This document shows, one piece after another, positions 54,810 through 59,291 of a DNA stretch of 59,291 nt. The translations under genes and the position numbers were made by a program. The stretch's first letter is position 1; each line of letters opens with the position of its first letter. This DNA comes from an uncultured Phocaeicola sp. (GTDB lineage: Bacteria > Bacteroidota > Bacteroidia > Bacteroidales > Bacteroidaceae): NCBI GenBank assembly GCA_948566455.1, contig CAOYQO010000021.1, forward strand, positions 1-59,291. The letters are read 5' to 3'. The notes under the pieces were generated by a model that worked only from the letters and a program-made list of their open reading frames with translations, made no database searches and was not told the origin of the DNA.

Positions 54810-54838
54810 AGCCCGGTTCTAATAACTTAAACCGGGCT
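54810..54838 (-). terminator. Hairpin between SusD and GH127
   Basis: AGCCCGGTT (54810-54818) pairs perfectly with AACCGGGCT (54830-54838). On the minus strand it is followed by TTTATATT, so partial termination or mRNA protection is plausible, letting SusC/D be made in excess over the enzyme. Confidence 0.55.
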
Positions 54839-54911
54839 GGAAAATAAATATTTGTTTAAATAATTAGCAACTATTGAGAAGAAAGAAGGTTGCTTTCTAT
54901 CACATTATTTC

Positions 54912-56531
54912 TTATTTACCGGCATAGCCTGGATTTTGCTGTAAATTAGGGTTTGTATTAAGATGATCTAAATGAATCGGGAACAGGATAGAGTTGCCAT
55001 TCAAGTCATTGGCAGTCGGAGTATGATTAAACCAACTTTTCTTCTGATAGGTTCCGAAGCGAATCATATCCGTACGTCGACGGGCCTCGGCTGCAAATTC
55101 CCATCCCCATTCATCATAAAGTCCGCCTAATTCTACGACTTCTGTATTACCCGCATCATCAATCTGACCTTTTTCGTCAAGCGTACCATAGTTAATGTGT
55201 GTATCGCCTTTTAACCAAGCTGCATCAACCGTTGCTTTTTCCGGATGAGCCGATTCACGGAATGCACGCTCACGGATCTGTGATACGATATGGGCTGCTT
55301 CGGTTTCGTTTTGTCCTAAGCGGAGCAGACATTCTGCTTTCATCAGCAATACTTCAGTATAACGGAAATAAGGGAAGTCGTTGCTTAGAAGGCTTTTAGC
55401 TCCTACCTTAATTTCGTATTTTCCTACCCGATAACCGTCATCTGTGTCTGTTTTGTAAATACTGGGTAGCTTATTGGGGAAAGTGGTGATCAGTACTCCG
55501 TCCGGGCTGTACTGGTCACCTTGCAGCCATGTATATTTTAACCGCATATCATCAGGATCATAGCTGTTAATGAACTGAGGGTTTGCTGCTGAACCTCCCC
55601 ATGGGGTGGTTTGCATATTGAAGACCTTACGACTGTTTGAAGATAGAAATTTCATGTGGGCTCCAAAAACAGGACCATTGTTGTCCCCTTCATTATAAAC
55701 TTCATCATAAGGAATGGCAAAGATCGTTTCCACACATCCGGAGTTTTCTGTTTTGAAGATATCTGTGTAGTTTGTTTCTAAACTAAACAAACCGCTGTTA
55801 ATGATATCGTTACATTGTTCCAGACATTCGTTCCACATTGGAGTTCCTGTATAGACCCCAGCATTCAGATACATACGTGCCATCAAGCATTTGGCCCCCC
55901 ATTGAGTGAGTCTGCCATAAGTGGATTTATTGACTTCAGTAGGCAAATTGGGCATTACTTCTTTCAGTTCATTGATAATGAAGTCAAAAACTTGTTTACG
56001 AGTAGATTGAACCGGAATCTCTTCACTGAAACTGGTTTGTATAGGAATATTTCCATGTGTATCGCAAAGAATGGAGTACCAAAGTGCACGTACTCCTTTT
56101 ACCTCAGCTACGACTTTAGGTTTACTTTCTTCTGTAAAAAAACCTTCATCGGCACGTTTTAATATTTTATTGGCATTGGCGATGCCTTTATAGCAATAGT
56201 CCCAAATACTTTGGGGCTGTCCTTGCTGGTTGTCCCAAGTGTGTTTGTGCATTTGCTTGTAAGTACCTCCGTCATCCCAGCCGTTCGGGCGGGTAGGTGT
56301 GACAATTACATCGCCCGATTCTTCCTGTAGGTCAAACAAGCCATACCAGTCCATCACAAAGCGTAATTGTGAATAGGTGGTAGCCAACAAGGCTATCTCA
56401 TCGGCTTCGGTTGGTACATAGTCTTCTTCAATGATTTCAGAATAAGGCTCCTCATCCAAATTAAAGCAACTGCTTATACTGAGCATGGCAGATGCACAGA
56501 GTGCATAAACACCATATTTAAATAGTTTCAT
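54912..56531 (-). CDS. SusD-like nutrient-binding outer-membrane lipoprotein
   Basis: A 539-residue RagB/SusD protein. The lipoprotein signal ends SISSC (Cys near residue 22), followed by FNLDEEPYSE. WYSILCDTHGNIPIQTSF and the C-terminal HLDHLNTNPNLQQNPGY are family landmarks. It starts 26 bases after the SusC gene and pairs with it for surface glycan capture. Its sequence differs clearly from the other SusD in this window, so the two loci take different substrates. Confidence 0.95.
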   Translation of the reverse strand: MKLFKYGVYALCASAMLSISSCFNLDEEPYSEIIEEDYVPTEADEIALLATTYSQLRFVMDWYGLFDLQEESGDVIVTPTRPNGWDDGGTYKQMHKHTWDNQQGQPQSIWDYCYKGIANANKILKRADEGFFTEESKPKVVAEVKGVRALWYSILCDTHGNIPIQTSFSEEIPVQSTRKQVFDFIINELKEVMPNLPTEVNKSTYGRLTQWGAKCLMARMYLNAGVYTGTPMWNECLEQCNDIINSGLFSLETNYTDIFKTENSGCVETIFAIPYDEVYNEGDNNGPVFGAHMKFLSSNSRKVFNMQTTPWGGSAANPQFINSYDPDDMRLKYTWLQGDQYSPDGVLITTFPNKLPSIYKTDTDDGYRVGKYEIKVGAKSLLSNDFPYFRYTEVLLMKAECLLRLGQNETEAAHIVSQIRERAFRESAHPEKATVDAAWLKGDTHINYGTLDEKGQIDDAGNTEVVELGGLYDEWGWEFAAEARRRTDMIRFGTYQKKSWFNHTPTANDLNGNSILFPIHLDHLNTNPNLQQNPGYAGK

Positions 56532-56557
56532 AACTGTTCTTTTTTGTTTAATTAGAT

Positions 56558-59291
56558 TTAGAATGTAAGATTAACTCCAAAAGTATAAGTGCGATTGGTA
56601 GGATACTTGTCGCGATTGTCAGTACCGGCATCCAATAATCCATAGGTGTTGCTGCTCAATGGTACTTCCGGATCCATACCCTTGTAACCGGTAATGGTAG
56701 CTAGATTCAATACTGAAGCATAGATACGTAGGTTTTTGATGATATGCTGTTTGGATAGTTTGAAGGTATACCCCAAAGTCACATTGTCAATTTTCCAGTA
56801 ATCACCGTCCTCTACGTAATAGCTGACATAGCGTTGGTCATCTTTCAATTGGGTTTTGCCATATACTTTGTCAAAAGCAGAATTCAGGCGGTTGTACTGG
56901 ATTTCAGGTTTTGCATTTTCATAATACATACGTTGGTAATTCAAAATCTGGAAGCCGAAAGCACCACGCATATTTATACTTAAATCGAAATTAAAGAAAT
57001 TGAAGGTATTGTTCCAGTTCAGATAATGTTTAGGAATACCATTACCTAATACTTGCCAGTCAGTGGCATCGGTTTCCTCGGCTAAAACATGTTCACCTTT
57101 TTTGTTTTCTACCAACCATAGTCCGTCATCTGTAATATCAACCGATTTCAAACCATAGAAAGTACCTATAGGCTTGCCTACTTGGACGATATGGGTAGTG
57201 GTTTGAATGGGTTCTCCGGTATACCCTGTATAGAAATAATCTTGGTCCATCGAGAATTTCTCGCTGGATAGTGCAACGACCTTGTTTGAATTAGTAGAAT
57301 AGGACACATTGGTATTCCAAGTGAATTTTTCTGTCTGGATAGGCGTAGCACGAATTAGAATTTCAAGTCCTTTATTTTCCATTTCCGATGCATTGGCTAG
57401 CATGGTTGGATACATATAAGGCGGAACAGGAACCTCGTAGTCCCAAAGAGCATCTTTTGTTCTACGTATATAGTAGTCAACGGTTCCACCCAATCGTCCT
57501 CCTAGGACATCCCAATCCAGACCTACATTGAATTCGTGTTTCTTTTCCCAACGCAGGTCAGCGTTGTTGTTACGGATTGTTTCCAATGCTTTGACCCATG
57601 TTCCATTGTACAGGAAAGCGCCATTATAATTCAAACTTGAGAGTGATGTGTACGGGTCGGCTACATTGATTCCGGTCACACCGTATCCCACGCGAAGTTT
57701 CAGGTTATCCATCCAATTCACATTTTTCATAAAATTCTCTCTGTTAATTCTCCATCCTAAAGAGATGCCGGGGAAATTACCCCACTTATGATCTTTACCG
57801 AACTTGGAAGAGCCTTCATGACGCAAAGAAGCCATCAATAAGTAGCGGTCATTGAAATTGTAACTGACACGGGTGAATAATCCGATTAATTTATCAGAAT
57901 TTTTATAACTGGTCATGGAAGCTTCACCACGTTTCAAGGCCATACCTGCTTCCATTTTGTTGTAAGAATAAGCATCGGTAGGAAAATCGTAGTTGGACAT
58001 GGACAGGTTAGAGTTGGTGTTGTCTTCATAGTTATAACCTATCAATACACTGACATTGTGCTTGCCGAATGCTTTCTGAAAGTTGGCCGTCAATTCTATC
58101 AGATTATTATCAAAATCAGAATCATAACGATATGCATAGCCGTTACGGCCACTCTTGGTTGTAGATACATGTTTCTTGGTTTGGTAATATCCATCGGTAG
58201 AAGTCGTACTCCGGCGGGCATACATGGCTTTCAAGGTCAAAGATTCAATAGGGCGGAAAGTCAGGCTACCATTGAAACGGATGTTTTTACGTTTCATTTC
58301 ACCAATTGTTTCGCGGATATAACTTACAGGATTATCATAAAAATACAAGTCGCGCTCAAACCAGTCACCGTTCTCATCTTTTACAGGTTCTGTAGGATTG
58401 TGAATCAAAGCCTGTCGATAAGCGTATGTATTCCAACTGCGAGGCATGGTATGTTGGCTGACGAATGTACTGACATTGGCTGTCAATTTATTGTCATACA
58501 TAGAGTGAGTGATGTCCATACGACCGTTTATAGCTTCAAAGTCAGTCTTTATAAAAGTACCTTGCCGGTTGGTATAGTTGATGGAGGCTGTATAATTGGT
58601 ATTTTTACTACCACCTCTTAAGGATAAGTTGTGTGAATGAGAAACAGCTGTGCGGGTCAGTTCACCCAGCCAATCGGTATTGGCTCCGAAATCTTTCAAG
58701 TTAGCTCCGTTGAAAGTATATCCTTCATTCCATTTCTGACGAAGGTCATCAGCATCCATGAAATCAGGTCTGTTTAAAATGTTTGATACAGAAACATATC
58801 CATTATAATCAATGGTGGGAGCCATTTCTTTACGACTTTGTTTGGTTGTAATAATAATTACGCCATTTGTACCACGTGTACCATAAATGGCAGTAGCCGA
58901 ACCGTCTTTTAATACATCGATGGACTCAACATCTTCAGGGGCTACTGTATTCAGACTTCCTGGCACTCCGTCAACTAATACTAATGGTGAAGTTCCACCT
59001 TTTAAAGATGAAATACCACGTAGCATAATTTGTGTGTTGCCGGTAGGATCTCCTGAAGGTAAAGAAATATTCAGCCCTGCTACCTTACCTTGTATCAGCT
59101 GGCCTGCATCGGTTACCGCCCCCTTCACAAAACTTTCTGATTTTACACTTGAAATAGCACTGGTCACATCACCCTTTCGCTGCGTACCATAACCGATCAC
59201 AACCACTTCATCCATCAGTTCGGAATCGTCTTGCATGGTAATATCTTTCTTACCACCATTTCCGACTGGAATTTCCTGAGTCTGATAACCG
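56558..59291 (-). CDS. SusC-like TonB-dependent transporter (5' end beyond window)
   Basis: The frame is open to the right window edge. The visible part begins at a carboxypeptidase-regulatory-like tail (GYQTQEIPVGNGG), then has a TonB-box-like segment (DEVVVIGYGTQRKGDV), the plug and the complete barrel, ending GVNLTF. An internal ATG at 59236 is not the true start. Any N-terminal signalling domain would lie outside the window, but an HTCS next door makes an STN domain unnecessary. It is the first of the SusC-SusD-GH127 genes here; other genes may precede it to the right. Confidence 0.95.
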   Translation of the reverse strand, partial: GYQTQEIPVGNGGKKDITMQDDSELMDEVVVIGYGTQRKGDVTSAISSVKSESFVKGAVTDAGQLIQGKVAGLNISLPSGDPTGNTQIMLRGISSLKGGTSPLVLVDGVPGSLNTVAPEDVESIDVLKDGSATAIYGTRGTNGVIIITTKQSRKEMAPTIDYNGYVSVSNILNRPDFMDADDLRQKWNEGYTFNGANLKDFGANTDWLGELTRTAVSHSHNLSLRGGSKNTNYTASINYTNRQGTFIKTDFEAINGRMDITHSMYDNKLTANVSTFVSQHTMPRSWNTYAYRQALIHNPTEPVKDENGDWFERDLYFYDNPVSYIRETIGEMKRKNIRFNGSLTFRPIESLTLKAMYARRSTTSTDGYYQTKKHVSTTKSGRNGYAYRYDSDFDNNLIELTANFQKAFGKHNVSVLIGYNYEDNTNSNLSMSNYDFPTDAYSYNKMEAGMALKRGEASMTSYKNSDKLIGLFTRVSYNFNDRYLLMASLRHEGSSKFGKDHKWGNFPGISLGWRINRENFMKNVNWMDNLKLRVGYGVTGINVADPYTSLSSLNYNGAFLYNGTWVKALETIRNNNADLRWEKKHEFNVGLDWDVLGGRLGGTVDYYIRRTKDALWDYEVPVPPYMYPTMLANASEMENKGLEILIRATPIQTEKFTWNTNVSYSTNSNKVVALSSEKFSMDQDYFYTGYTGEPIQTTTHIVQVGKPIGTFYGLKSVDITDDGLWLVENKKGEHVLAEETDATDWQVLGNGIPKHYLNWNNTFNFFNFDLSINMRGAFGFQILNYQRMYYENAKPEIQYNRLNSAFDKVYGKTQLKDDQRYVSYYVEDGDYWKIDNVTLGYTFKLSKQHIIKNLRIYASVLNLATITGYKGMDPEVPLSSNTYGLLDAGTDNRDKYPTNRTYTFGVNLTF

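Noticed and set aside
58058..58621. Open frame of 187 codons on the plus strand across SusC
   Set aside because: Antisense to the barrel of a clear TonB-dependent transporter.

Overview
The window looks like chromosomal DNA of a gut Bacteroidales bacterium, most likely Bacteroides or Phocaeicola. The basis is two SusC/SusD polysaccharide-utilisation loci, a hybrid two-component system, an ECF sigma/FecR pair, Bacteroidetes-only families (DUF3098, DUF4294, DUF4884), and many perfect copies of the Bacteroides -7 promoter box TAnnTTTG placed just upstream of genes. Species was not determined. No tRNA, rRNA, CRISPR array, complete insertion sequence or prophage was seen.

Left edge (1-1480): a visibly A+T-rich segment holds the most unusual gene. 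It is a secreted 286-residue protein (225-1085) that follows the cholesterol-dependent cytolysin (thiol-activated cytolysin) fold along nearly its whole length but has no C-terminal membrane-recognition domain. Twelve bases downstream is a small lipoprotein gene broken by a frameshift.

Housekeeping block (1497-10979): a minus-strand run encodes a zinc-ribbon methyltransferase, FtsX, a DUF3098 protein, UppP, TruB, QueA and FolK. It is followed by PspC (+), miaB with an FKBP isomerase (-), a possible ~80-nt small RNA ending at a strong terminator, a small membrane protein and a succinate/acetate CoA-transferase. A lone GH3 glycosidase lipoprotein and an ABC-F ATPase with a long structured leader come next.

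First polysaccharide locus (15698-26104, minus): ECF sigma, FecR anti-sigma, an STN-containing SusC, SusD and two serine-type sulfatases. In this arrangement the SusC transporter senses substrate and signals through FecR to the sigma factor. The locus has sulfatases but no glycosidase in this window.

Middle (26252-47260): an exported tricorn-like S41 protease, leuS, a YitT transporter, a GNAT acetyltransferase, rdgB, nadA with a possible 33-residue small gene behind it, an outer-membrane barrel gene interrupted by an in-frame TAG, a TrmH-type methyltransferase, DUF4294, an exported helix-hairpin-helix barrel protein, a radical SAM enzyme, a decayed S41 protease gene, a SulP transporter, a DUF4884 lipoprotein and rubrerythrin. 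The nadA leader occurs a second time, in two pieces, on the far side of the interrupted barrel gene.

Second polysaccharide locus (47289-window end, minus): a hybrid two-component regulator, a large multidomain GH127-type beta-L-arabinofuranosidase, SusD and a SusC that runs off the right end. This suggests use of an arabinose-containing plant glycan. Where a -7 box lies inside a long open frame, I moved the start codon downstream of it.
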